Part shown: piece by piece, positions 1 to 8,935 of the stretch
Layout: every line of letters begins with the position of its first letter
How positions within the stretch are numbered: position 1 is the stretch's first letter
Assembly (NCBI GenBank): GCA_040437565.1
Contig: JBDOQK010000064.1
Coordinates: 62,001 to 126,000 of the forward strand
Length of the DNA: 64,000 nucleotides
From: Albugo candida
Taxonomy: Eukaryota; Oomycota; Peronosporomycetes; Albuginales
Direction: 5' to 3'
Position numbers and translations under genes: made by a program
Notes under the pieces: model-generated
What the model was told of the DNA's origin: nothing
Databases searched by the model: none
What the model saw: only the letters and a program-made list of their open reading frames with translations

Positions 1-1
1 C

Positions 2-692
2 CGCGTGGATCCCAATTTCCCTGCAGGTTTTATGGATATCGTTGAAATTCCCAAAAGCGGTGATCAATTTCGCTTGTTGTACGACACCAAAGGGCGATTC
101 GTCTTACATCGTGTCAACCACGAAGAGAAAAAGTACAAACTTTGTAAAGTCATCCGTCAAGAATACACAAAGAAAGCGATTCCGTATGTTGCAACCAACG
201 ATGGCCGAACGATTCGCTACCCGGATCCGCTCGTCCGAATTAATGACACTGTGAAAATTGATTTAGAAACCGGCAAAATCGTTGATTTTATTAAATTTGA
301 AACTGGAAATCTTGTCATGGTCACACGGGGACGAAATACCGGTATTGTTGGAATGCTGCATCAAATTGAGAGGTAGGAACACACCCTTTCTATCATACTA
401 GCTCTACGAGCAGGGTGTGGTGGTAACTGTCTCCATTGTGGCTATATGCACGCAAGCTGCGAATCAAGTCGTATTTGTCTCACATGCTTGTGCTTTCTTT
501 CGTAGACACGAAGGTTCCTTCAGTATCGCACGTATCAAAGATTCAACAGGTCATGAATTTGCCACTCGTTTGGGTAATGTGTTTGTGATTGGAGTTGGAT
601 CACGACCTTGGATCTCACTTCCAAAGGGAAAAGGGATCAAGCTCAGTATCTTGGAAGAGCGTAGTGTTCGAGAACAAAAGAGTCTCAATTAG
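2..692 (+). CDS. RPS4: 40S ribosomal protein S4 (eS4), 3' part
   Basis: Small-subunit ribosomal protein eS4, cut at its 5' end by the window edge. The visible part starts in the central domain ([20 protein letters not shown]) and runs through [16 protein letters not shown] and the KOW-like segment [18 protein letters not shown] 133-nt intron (373-505, GTAGGA...CGTAG) splits an Arg codon; exon 2 continues [15 protein letters not shown] and [12 protein letters not shown] to a TAG at 690-692. The join restores the family order ER/HEGSF without a gap. The intron is longer than most in this window. Confidence 0.95.
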
Positions 693-1334
693 AAGCAGAT
701 GTACTTTGACTGAGCTAACGAGAGAATACAGGAGAGATTCGCTAGTTGAGAGTTGACGAATCGCGAGTCATGCTGTCTATCCACCCACCGCCATCCTCAT
801 TGACGCGCGCTCCGACGTCATACGTTAAAGGGCATCCATTATCATACATTAACCAACACTTTGACTACCCTTAATAGAGAGCGTACTTGTGATGGTAATA
901 GACTTTGTATCGCAATTCGTGTTGCCGGTCAATCGCTCATCATTTGATCAGCACTCTATACCGCGCATCCCGAAATCTTTAGACGTCAGTTGTGATTCAT
1001 ACGACGACAGGAAATGAAAAGAAAAAAGTCGTGTACAGCTTACAAACGAACAAAAGCGACAAAAAGCGAAAAGCATCCGAATCGTATGGTATCACTGTAA
1101 ACGACCTTCGTCCCTACTGACGCGAAAAGTATCGTTCGCGCATGGCAGTCATTCCCTTCACCCATTCGACCCTTGTAAGCTCCTAACGTATTTCGGGATA
1201 GGTCTGTAGGATACAGTCGTTTCTCTCTTTTTATCTTATCTTATCTTATCTTATCTTAAGTTCGTATCGAAAGTCAAAAAGTTGGAACAGTTTAATTGCT
1301 CCAAACGTTGTGCCGTATAACTAATTCCTAAACA
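693..1334. other. Intergenic region with a TTATC microsatellite
   Basis: No supported gene between the eS4 stop and the hydrolase start. It should hold the hydrolase promoter and 5' UTR. A run of five TTATC units lies at 1231-1255. Nothing else structured was seen. Confidence 0.7.
1231..1258 (+). repeat. (TTATC)5 microsatellite
   Basis: Five perfect tandem copies of TTATC followed by a partial unit, about 77 bp upstream of the hydrolase ATG, probably in its 5' UTR or core promoter. Confidence 0.95.
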
Positions 1335-2903
1335 ATGGGAAACTCTGAATCTCGCGGTACCACGGACCATCCATTGACACTTACTGTACCGGAATCAGCT
1401 TTGTCTTCTTGTTGTGAGAATGACATTGCACGAATTCACCGATCTTCCACTTTACCGCCTCCTTATGCAGCTGAGAATCACACGACATCAACACTGCTTC
1501 CGAATTCTGTATCTGTAACACTCGATACCGATATCTCACGTCGTGGCGATCATTTACACTCTCAATCGCTTCATAACGAGCGCGGTGGCATCGAATTAGG
1601 ACAACAAGTCGTAGAGGACACCACCACTAAAGTCGGTTATTGGTATCTGATAAAAAACGGATACAATGAACTCGTTCATTTGATCATTCGACCGCCTAGA
1701 GCTAGGTATCAAATCAAGGATCTTGGACCACACCAATTTACATTTCTAGGATCGCACTATTACCGCTCCGACTTTCAAGTTGTAAATGCTCGGAATCAGA
1801 CCTTAGAGTGCTCGTTTTGGCGCGTGAAGGGATTGGACAATAGCCAGAAACCTCCATGTGTCATCTATCTCCATGGGAACTCGTCATGTCGCTTGGAATG
1901 TCTCTCAATCTTACGAACGTGTTTATCGTCCGGCCTCAGTGTCGTTGCCTTTGATGGAGCAGGAAGCGGGAAATCACAAGGAGAGTACATTTCGTTGGGG
2001 TATTATGAGCGAGACGACTTGCAGGCTGTGATACAGCATCTACGGGACAACGAATGGGTCTCCAGCGTCGGGTTATGGGGTCGAAGTATGGGAGCAGCAA
2101 CAGCCTTACTCCATGTGGATCGCGATCCATCGATTGCTGGGGTTATCATTGACTCGGCATTTACGAGTTTAGAGGAATTAGTGCAAGAAATCGTCGAGCA
2201 GGGACGACAGGAAGGTCTCAGTATTCCGTCGTGGGCGCTCAAATTGGTGATGCGATGTATACGCTCTTCCGTGCAGAAACGGGCACATTTTGACGTTCGG
2301 GATTTAGCGCCGAGGAATCACGCATCGGAATCGTTTGTACCGGCAATGTTTGTAGCCGCTCGAAATGATTCGTTCATTGGAGCACATCACAGTAAAGAAC
2401 TGCATGAGTTGTACGCAGGAGATAAGAATTTGGTGATTGTCGATGGAGATCACAATACGCTTCGACCTTCGTTCCTGTTGGATTCCGCGGGTATTTTCCT
2501 ACAGAACGCGTTACACATTGATCCGATCTCTGTACCACACGCAAATGTATCGATTCCCGGTCATGGGCTCATTCGTCGACGTAGTGGACGCTTACCTTGG
2601 TCAACTTCCAAATCAGCTTGGCTCGAGAAGGAGACTCCTACCTCTGCACAAGCGTCTCATTCACGTCAGCGTCCAAGCAGTAAGAATGGAGTGAAGACAA
2701 AGGTGTCGGAGAGAGAATGGAAAGCCTGGCAATCAGAGAACGTCACCCACAAATTGTCAGTGACGGAGACGGAATCCCAATTGATGATCCCGGAAAGCGC
2801 GTGGAATTGTGCTGTGTGTACTTTTCGGAATGCCCCAATGATGTCGCGGGTACGCATACCGCTGCATGAATCCTATCGTTTTGATGATCGCTTTGTAGTG
2901 TGA
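1335..2903 (+). CDS. Alpha/beta hydrolase (S33/ABHD17-like) with N-myristoylation motif
   Basis: A 522-residue single-exon serine hydrolase. Seen: the fold runs from YLHGNSS (about 178) through the nucleophile elbow GRSMGA (Ser251) to the acid loop ARNDSF (Asp345) and VDGDHN (His373), a full Ser-Asp-His triad. The N-terminus MGNSES fits the MGxxxS myristoylation consensus, so a membrane-associated enzyme is inferred. The C-terminus carries WNCAVCTFRN (490-499), the first half of a RanBP2-type zinc finger; the second CxxC pair is absent before the stop, and I found no splice that would add it. The substrate is unknown; ABHD17-type depalmitoylases are the nearest family by layout. The start ATG at 1335 has the context ACAATGG. 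Confidence 0.85.
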   Translation: MGNSESRGTTDHPLTLTVPESALSSCCENDIARIHRSSTLPPPYAAENHTTSTLLPNSVSVTLDTDISRRGDHLHSQSLHNERGGIELGQQVVEDTTTKVGYWYLIKNGYNELVHLIIRPPRARYQIKDLGPHQFTFLGSHYYRSDFQVVNARNQTLECSFWRVKGLDNSQKPPCVIYLHGNSSCRLECLSILRTCLSSGLSVVAFDGAGSGKSQGEYISLGYYERDDLQAVIQHLRDNEWVSSVGLWGRSMGAATALLHVDRDPSIAGVIIDSAFTSLEELVQEIVEQGRQEGLSIPSWALKLVMRCIRSSVQKRAHFDVRDLAPRNHASESFVPAMFVAARNDSFIGAHHSKELHELYAGDKNLVIVDGDHNTLRPSFLLDSAGIFLQNALHIDPISVPHANVSIPGHGLIRRRSGRLPWSTSKSAWLEKETPTSAQASHSRQRPSSKNGVKTKVSEREWKAWQSENVTHKLSVTETESQLMIPESAWNCAVCTFRNAPMMSRVRIPLHESYRFDDRFVV

Positions 2904-3070
2904 TATTTGCCACAGTCGATATCGACCTAAAGCCCCCGAAGATCGGAAGCGTGGATCGCATCGTAGCAGAAAGTATTCGCTCTGAAAGCGCACGCTTCAT
3001 GTCGAATTCAGTGGCGCTAGAATCAATACAGTATGACCTATTTATTACCGTCAAACACCAATGTCTATCG

Positions 3071-4303
3071 TTAGGAATTGTGGTTCCGTCGTGCGGCAGC
3101 CGCAGTTTTCTTTACGGCCGCTTCGTGTCGTTGGAATGTGTTTCTTCTCACAATTGCTTTCGCTTTATGCGTTGTTTTCTTCGCATTGAAAGTACTGAAA
3201 ATGGGTGGAAGTTGATTCAAAGTATCGTCCGACTCGAATGGCTGCTGTGAAAGAGACGAAAGGCTTTGGGAAATGTCAAAACGGCGTGAAACGATGTCAG
3301 AGGCATTGACGTACCTCCCATGCACCGCTGGTAAAGGTACGGTATCTTCCATCGAGATTCCTGTTTCCGGGACACTCTCATTGCCGTGCATCGATGGAAT
3401 GGATTTTGTACGACTGATTTCAGGAACACGAAATGGAGCAAAGTACGCGTGCTGCAACACCTGTCGTGCACTGAGTCTTTTCTTGGGATCGTACACGAGC
3501 ATTTTCGACATCAGATCGATGGCATCCGATGACGCGTGTGGAATGAGCGATGAAAGCGACGTTCCCTTCTGATACGCGAAATCAAATTCGATATGAGCAG
3601 CTTTCTGTGTATGAAACTCTTCCAAGACATTTTGTGACGGCGACCCCAAAATCGTATGAATCCGATGAAGCTGATCGAGTTCATTAGAGCCTGGAAAAAG
3701 CGCTTGTAAGGAAGTGATTTCAAAGAACACACATCCTGCACCCCACACATCCATTGCGGGTCCATAGAATCCATCCGTGAGAAGACATTCCGGCGCTCGG
3801 TACCATCGTGTGGAAATGTACTCTGTGTACGGCTGCTTGGAATAAATCCCGCGACACGACCCGAAATCGGCCAATTTCAGCGTTTGAGAATGTTCGATTA
3901 AAATGTTTTCCGGTTTGATATCGCGATGAAAGATTCCTCTGTGGTGCATATGATCGAGCGATACAATGAGCTGATACATCAACGATTGGATGAGATTTGG
4001 ACTGAGGAATTGTCGACGTCCACGGATCAGTTCGTAGAGATTACATTCCATCAATTCAAAGACGAGCGCGAGACGACCGGAAGGCTGATCGTAGAGGACT
4101 TCTTCGAGTCGGATGATGTTTGGATGCGGCGATAATCGACGTAAAGCCTGGATCTCACGCAAGTTATTGACTTGCTCGAGACTCGTAAAGTGGTTCTTCA
4201 TACATTTGATCGCATGGAATTTCTCGTCTTTGACATTTTGAGCCTTCAAAACCTCTGAAAATGTACCTTCACCTTTTTTCGAAATCAATCGATACTTACG
4301 CAT
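3071..4303 (-). CDS. MOK: MOK-type (MAPK/MAK/MRK-overlapping) protein kinase
   Basis: A 410-residue CMGC Ser/Thr kinase of the RCK group, which regulates cilium or flagellum length in other eukaryotes. Seen: glycine loop GEGTF (11-15), catalytic Lys33 in AIKCMK, FHRDIKPEN (HRD 126-128), DFG 146-148 followed by the MOK-specific SCR, and activation-loop TEY (160-162) in PYTEYISTRWYRAPE. NNLREIQALRRL and CVFFEITSLQALFPG are also typical of MOK. The reading frame is open upstream to 4387 but has no ATG there; the ATG at 4303 gives the family start MRKYRLISKKGEG. Length is close to human MOK. It lies head to head with DRC8, 113 bp apart. The tail after about residue 285 is basic and low-complexity. 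Confidence 0.92.
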   Translation of the reverse strand: MRKYRLISKKGEGTFSEVLKAQNVKDEKFHAIKCMKNHFTSLEQVNNLREIQALRRLSPHPNIIRLEEVLYDQPSGRLALVFELMECNLYELIRGRRQFLSPNLIQSLMYQLIVSLDHMHHRGIFHRDIKPENILIEHSQTLKLADFGSCRGIYSKQPYTEYISTRWYRAPECLLTDGFYGPAMDVWGAGCVFFEITSLQALFPGSNELDQLHRIHTILGSPSQNVLEEFHTQKAAHIEFDFAYQKGTSLSSLIPHASSDAIDLMSKMLVYDPKKRLSARQVLQHAYFAPFRVPEISRTKSIPSMHGNESVPETGISMEDTVPLPAVHGRYVNASDIVSRRFDISQSLSSLSQQPFESDDTLNQLPPIFSTFNAKKTTHKAKAIVRRNTFQRHEAAVKKTAAAARRNHNS

Positions 4304-4416
4304 TGGATCACTGGAAGACACGTCAATTTCGATGCATCCGCAGTCGGTGAAAGCGCTCGGCGTCGATAGAGCTCCTCGACGTGTCACTGGCGATCTTAAA
4401 ATAACGTTTGGGGTTT
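4304..4416. promoter_or_regulatory. Inferred bidirectional promoter between MOK and DRC8
   Basis: Only 113 bp separate the start codons of two divergent flagella-related genes, so both core promoters and 5' UTRs must fit here or extend into the neighbouring gene. No TATA box or specific site was identified; this is an inference from spacing. Confidence 0.45.
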
Positions 4417-5038
4417 ATGAGCAAATTCGTGTCGGATGAGAGCGCAAAGGCTCAACTTCGAGCGACGTTCGATCTTTTCGACAAAGAATTAAAGGGAATT
4501 GTGGTGCAAGAGTAAGGAATTGGGATTCGTGCGACACAAACTGAGTGTTTTGGTAGAGAAGTGAGCACAATGATGCGATTCCTCGGCGTGTACCCAAGCG
4601 AGAAAGATTTGGTCAGAAAAGTACTGCCAGAGGTGTGTACATGATCTCGAGATCGTTGGGGGCTTTGCTTCAGTTCAGCGCGTTCGTAGATGCAAAGTGA
4701 GGAACAAACGACCTGTGTCGAGTATCATCGTTTCGAGAAGAAAATGCTCGAAATCATGGCTTCTGGCGAGTATCAACGCGATGATGACGAGACGTTACTT
4801 GCAGCATTTCGTGTCATTGACAAAGAGAACAAAGGCTTCATCGATGCTGACGTGTTACGTGATCTTTTGACGACGCAAGGAACAGCATTTCGAGACAAAG
4901 AAATTGACGGTACGTCACATGTCTTTGAATGAGACTTTAAACGAGAATTTCAATGCGATAGCGTTTTTGGAAATGGCCAAAGACTCAGCGACCGGAAGAG
5001 TGTATTACGAGGATTACATTGCGCTTTTTACGAATTGA
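4417..5038 (+). CDS. DRC8: Dynein regulatory complex subunit 8 (EFCAB2-like EF-hand protein)
   Basis: A 155-residue calmodulin-like protein assembled from four exons: 4417-4511, 4557-4632, 4690-4909 and 4962-5038. Introns are 45, 57 and 52 nt, all GT-AG. The assembled chain reads AKAQLRATFDLFDKE, then FLGVYPSEKDLVRKVLPE, then LLAAFRVIDKENKGFI, then GRVYYEDYIALFTN. It aligns collinearly with EFCAB2/DRC8, a nexin-dynein regulatory complex subunit of motile axonemes. Canonical calcium-binding loops are degenerate, as in the family. It is divergent to MOK and converges on the TPR gene with a 16-bp gap. None of its exons is long, so the gene is easily missed by ORF length. Confidence 0.82.
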
Positions 5039-5054
5039 ATGTGTAGCATTACGC

Positions 5055-5691
5055 TTACAAAAAGACTGTCACTTTTCGGACATTTGCTATCGGAATCGAT
5101 GACAAAATCTTTTCTCCAGCGACTGTCATATCCGTTCTCTCACACAAAGTCGATCCGTTCCCTTTGCGTCGCGATAGCGTACCCGCATGCTGGAAAGCCT
5201 CCAACGACTCACAAGTGTCCAACGAACGAGCTGCCGTATCACTCGCATCGATGTGGAGCGCTATTGTGTACGCTTGATTCGCCTTTTGGAACTCGCCCAA
5301 CGCGTTATAGCAACTCGCACTACGGACGCTCCGTTTCTCATTTGCATCGGAAATCATGTGACGAAAGAACGTACCTCGCGTACCGAGCCATTACATGTCG
5401 AGGATTCATGCGTAAAACGAGCTTCAAGTCGCGTTGTGCCTCGACAATCCGACAGAGTTTGTAGAGAACCATTCCGCGCTGAAAGCGTACGTCGACATTG
5501 TCGGGTTGTATCTCCAAAATCGCTGTGAGGTCTGAAAACGCTCGATCGAATTGATTCAAATGGAGACACGTCTGAGCGCGAATGACACGAGTATGCAAGC
5601 AGTACGGCTTCTCCTGCAGTGTGGTATCACAACTTTGTATCAGTCGATGCATATCATCGTCCGTTTTCGGGTAAAAGCCCATGGACCGCAT
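5055..5691 (-). CDS. TPR-repeat protein
   Basis: About 196 residues from two exons (5375-5691 and 5055-5328) with a 46-nt intron (donor GAG/GTACGT, acceptor GGAG). Exon 1 holds two tetratricopeptide helical pairs (AQTCLHLNQFDRAFSDLTAI and RGMVLYKLCRIVEAQRDLKL). Exon 2 adds a third (NALGEFQKANQAYTIAL). The C-terminal 50 residues look disordered. The ATG at 5691 was chosen because the more 5' frame lacks an ATG; 5682 is an alternative. It starts 32 bp after the stop of the upstream same-strand dehydrogenase gene. No specific partner can be named; TPRs imply a scaffold or co-chaperone role. Confidence 0.65.
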
Positions 5692-5723
5692 GTCGAATGG
5701 ATTATATTTAGACAACAAAAAGC

Positions 5724-6929
5724 TTATTGGGACCGACGTGTAGCTTTTTTCAGCTTTATTTCGAGCTTTTCCAGCATATCGACAACGGTCTCATCCAAAT
5801 CAAAGTCATGTCGCCACTTCCAATCCTTCCTCGCGATAGAATCATCGAGGGATTCAGGCCATGTGGCAGCGATACTTTGTCTGAAATCCGGGGCGTAATG
5901 CATCTCAAAATTTGGAAGTACTTTTCGGATCGATGTCGCGAGCTCTGCCGGTGTGAATGACATCGCAGTCACATTATAGACGCGCTGTGTCAATGTCGAG
6001 GTATCCGCCACAAGCAGTGATTCCGTCGCTCGGAGACAATCCGGCATATACATCATGGGCAAGCGGGTATCAGGCGCCAGATAACAAGTGTATTTGCCAC
6101 GTCCAAGCGCCTCGTAAAAGATCTCGACAGCGTAGTCTGTTGTACCGCCACCCGGCCACGCTTCCGAGGAAATGATGCCTGGGTATCGAATCGATCGAAA
6201 ATCAAGGCCAAACTTCTTATGGTAATACTCCCCAAGCAGCTCTAAATGCACTTTCGTGATTCCGTAGCTATAAAAGAGCGTAAAAAAGGTTGATTTTCGT
6301 TGATACAGAGGATGCTATCGCTTACATCGTTGTCGGACGCATGATAGTCTCGTCACGAGTGTTGATGCGTGGGGTAGAAGGCCCGAAAACAGCCTGTGAT
6401 GGAGGTCATCAAACGAACAGCGTGCGAGAAAAAGACGTACAATTGTCGAAGGAGCAAATACTTTGAGACTGTTTTGCTGTGCGATTTCAAGCACATTTTC
6501 AATGCCGCGGGAATTCACTTTGAGCGCTAATTGTGGATTTTTCTCCCCGAGCGCCGACAATAAAGACGCCATATGAACGATTGTATCGACTCCATTTTCG
6601 AGGACGATCCGTGCCAGTGAATCGCGATTTTGGACGTCGCAGTAGACGAACGGACCGCATTCTTTGCGTCCGGAAGCTTTGATATCCGAATTGATGATCG
6701 AAGCATTTCCAAAAACTTTACGCAAATACGGCACAAATTCCATGCCAATTTGACCCGTTCCTCCGGTAATTAGAATGCGATTTTGACGGTCAAATACATT
6801 CAATCCGCCAGTGTACGTGCAAAAGGAGTTTTCGCTATCGGTCACGGATGCGTTTGCCGCTTTTGAAAAGGTTTGGGCACATGGAATTCTCAATCGCTGA
6901 GATGAAATGCGTCGGAATCGCACAAACAT
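5724..6929 (-). CDS. TDH: L-threonine 3-dehydrogenase, mitochondrial (SDR type)
   Basis: A 366-residue NAD-dependent enzyme oxidising threonine to 2-amino-3-ketobutyrate. Three exons: 6441-6929, 6326-6393 and 5724-6267, with introns of 47 and 58 nt (GT-AG). Seen: an Arg-rich N-terminus ([14 protein letters not shown]) compatible with mitochondrial import, the Rossmann motif ITGGTGQIG (GGTGQIG 56-62), catalytic YxxxK in YGITK (Tyr187, Lys191, just after the second splice), and the signatures [20 protein letters not shown] and [14 protein letters not shown]. The middle exon supplies [18 protein letters not shown], which restores the family alignment. Length and order match animal and bacterial short-chain TDH. 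Confidence 0.95.
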
Positions 6930-7358
6930 GAGGCCAAGAGAACAGGTCGATGGGAGAGAGTGATAGTCGCGTTACTACGACAATTGTCACAAAAACGATA
7001 CAAAAATAAACAAATGCGTTTGGCTTTTCCCGTCGAAAATCCAATTTTCAACCCTATTTCGACGATCGTGCGATCTGCTCGATAGAACGATTGGTCGACA
7101 TTGAGAGCGGAGAGTGCTACGAGGAATACGTCGGCCATAATTTCCCATCATGTCGAATACTCCATTCCTCTGTGGCAGTCGATATCGTGGCACAATACGT
7201 ATTTCCGAGTCGTTCGACTTTTTNNNNNNNNNNNNNNNNNNNNNNNNNNNNNNNNNNNNNNNNNNNNNNNNNNNNNNNNNNNNNNNNNNNNNNNNNNNNN
7301 NNNNNNNNNNNNNNNNNNNNNNNATAGAACGATTGGTCGACATTGAGAGCGGAGAGTG
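6930..7358. other. Intergenic region containing a 100-N gap
   Basis: Between the TDH start and the stop of the CBM9-like gene. 6930-7081 has no supported gene and probably holds the TDH promoter and the 3' UTR of the neighbour. 7082-7223 is a redundant copy of the 3' end of the CBM9-like gene (see gap entry). Confidence 0.6.
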
Positions 7359-7465
7359 CTACGAGGAATACGTCGGCCATAATTTCCCATCATGTCGAAT
7401 ACTCCATTCCTCTGTGGCAGTCGATATCGTGGCACAATACGTATTTCCGAGTCGTTCGACTTTTT
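7082..7465. repeat. 100-N gap with 142-bp identical flanks (assembly overlap)
   Basis: Ns at 7224-7323. 7082-7223 is repeated as 7324-7465 with no difference seen. This pattern fits two overlapping contigs joined with a default gap rather than a true duplication. The right copy keeps the reading frame of the CBM9-like gene intact. Confidence 0.9.
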
Positions 7466-8616
7466 TCGATAGTGGCGCTACTGTGTCGCCGACTGTGATT
7501 TTGGGTGCAAATCGCTTGAAATCGTCTTGTAGTTTCGAATACAGATCGATTGGATACTGCAAAGTCTTTTCTGAATCACTATTTGCCTCTTTGAACGTTT
7601 GAAGCTCTTCGAAAGACTCGGCGTACTTTGCATTTTTTGCACAGAAATCGCATTGTGCATAGTAAATGGTATCGAGAACTCTCTCTATCGCTAATTGTTG
7701 ATCCAAATACCTTTTCTGTGCATCTTTCAACTCTAAAACACCAGTTGCATGGCTCGTGTCCGATGCAAAAAACACAATTCCCCATTTCTCTGGACGGTGG
7801 ATATCGATGACTCCCGTTGGCGCCCATACGATATTATCTTCCCTGCAATTTGGCTTCTTTTCGTAACTAAGTACTCCAGCTTGATTCTTCACCGTCTCCA
7901 GTTTGTATTGCACTCGTGAGAAATTGACTCGCCAAATATCGCCCGCACGCATCGGTCGATTTCGAACAGTATCAAATCGCTCAAGCTCCTTTAAAGCGTA
8001 TCGCACTTCGATGGACCATTTTGTGGATTTTGCAGCAGGATTATTGACGTCTCCGTGCAGGTACACAGCGCTTTCCGTGGAATGTAAATTGCATGGATTC
8101 TCAAGTGCGTGTCCGTCTTTGTATGGTTTTTGTAGTACGAGTTCCCATATCGTATTCAGACAATTCATTTCCAATTCGTAGTAATTGTGACGTGTTCCGT
8201 CGGGGTTTAGAAATATTTCAAAGTCATTTTCGTCATACATTCGACTGTTTTTGACAGTGTATGTGCCCCACAATTGGGTTTCTGCCAATTCAGCGCCAAT
8301 ATAAAGGTACGTATCGTCATACATCATCTTGAAACGAGTTTGTGGGTGAGGCTTTGGAAGCATTTTGGGTCCCTCGATATCCTGAAATAAAGTGGACCAC
8401 TCCACATGCGCCCATTCGTCCTTGTCCAATCTGCGGCAATACAAATGTAAGAGTTGAGAGATTGTATGAAAGCGATACATACCTTCCATCCAAATGTAGA
8501 GGCGTGTACTTTGTATTTGTATTTGTATGCGATTTAGTATCGAGTAATTGACGCCGCACGCAGACATAAGTTGGCGGGCAGATGAAGCACATACGCTTCC
8601 ATTCCACGCTTGACAT
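7359..8616 (-). CDS. CBM9-like (carbohydrate-binding family 9/DOMON-like) domain protein
   Basis: 401 residues from two exons (8483-8616 and 7359-8430), intron 52 nt (GTATGT...CGCAG). The splice joins HLDGR to LDKDEWAHVEWS, restoring the domain start PPTYVCVRR...LHLDGRLDKDEWA. Further family marks: TRFKMMYDDTYLYIGAELAE, NDFEIFLNPDGTRHNYYELE, WRVNFSRVQY, IVWAPTGVIDIHRPEKWG. In bacteria this fold sits in secreted sugar-binding or hydrolase-associated proteins; here no signal peptide is visible (start MSSVEWKRMCF), so the location is unclear. The C-terminal third (about 300-401) is helical and unassigned. It is divergent to ATG4. The start at 8616 is the only ATG compatible with exon 1. Confidence 0.82.
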
Positions 8617-8935
8617 CGTGTTCGTTTTCGATAATCTTGCAACTCTGCACGTTCTACAAGCAGATCTACGAGGATAGCATTGCCAAGTAATTGATTTTTT
8701 TTGTGGCGTTCGGTATCGAGCCTAGTATGATGNNNNNNNNNNNNNNNNNNNNNNNNNNNNNNNNNNNNNNNNNNNNNNNNNNNNNNNNNNNNNNNNNNNN
8801 NNNNNNNNNNNNNNNNNNNNNNNNNNNNNNNNCATTTCGAATGTGCATAGCGAAATAATTGTGTTCTTTGAGCGCTTTTTATCGATCAGAATTTTGCCGT
8901 GTTTAGTGGTTTCCTACTCCAAAGTAATTGCTACA
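8617..8935. other. Divergent intergenic region CBM9-like/ATG4 with a 100-N gap
   Basis: Presumed promoters for both divergent genes. Ns occupy 8733-8832; no repeat of the flanks was seen, so unlike most gaps here this one may hide real sequence. Confidence 0.6.

Noticed and set aside
2850-2920. Possible intron completing the RanBP2 finger of the hydrolase
   Set aside because: Both frames after the candidate acceptor near 2918 reach stops quickly and add no cysteine pair.
4304-4387. 5' extension of the MOK kinase frame
   Set aside because: The extension begins with GTG and contains no ATG; the kinase family start aligns with ATG 4303.
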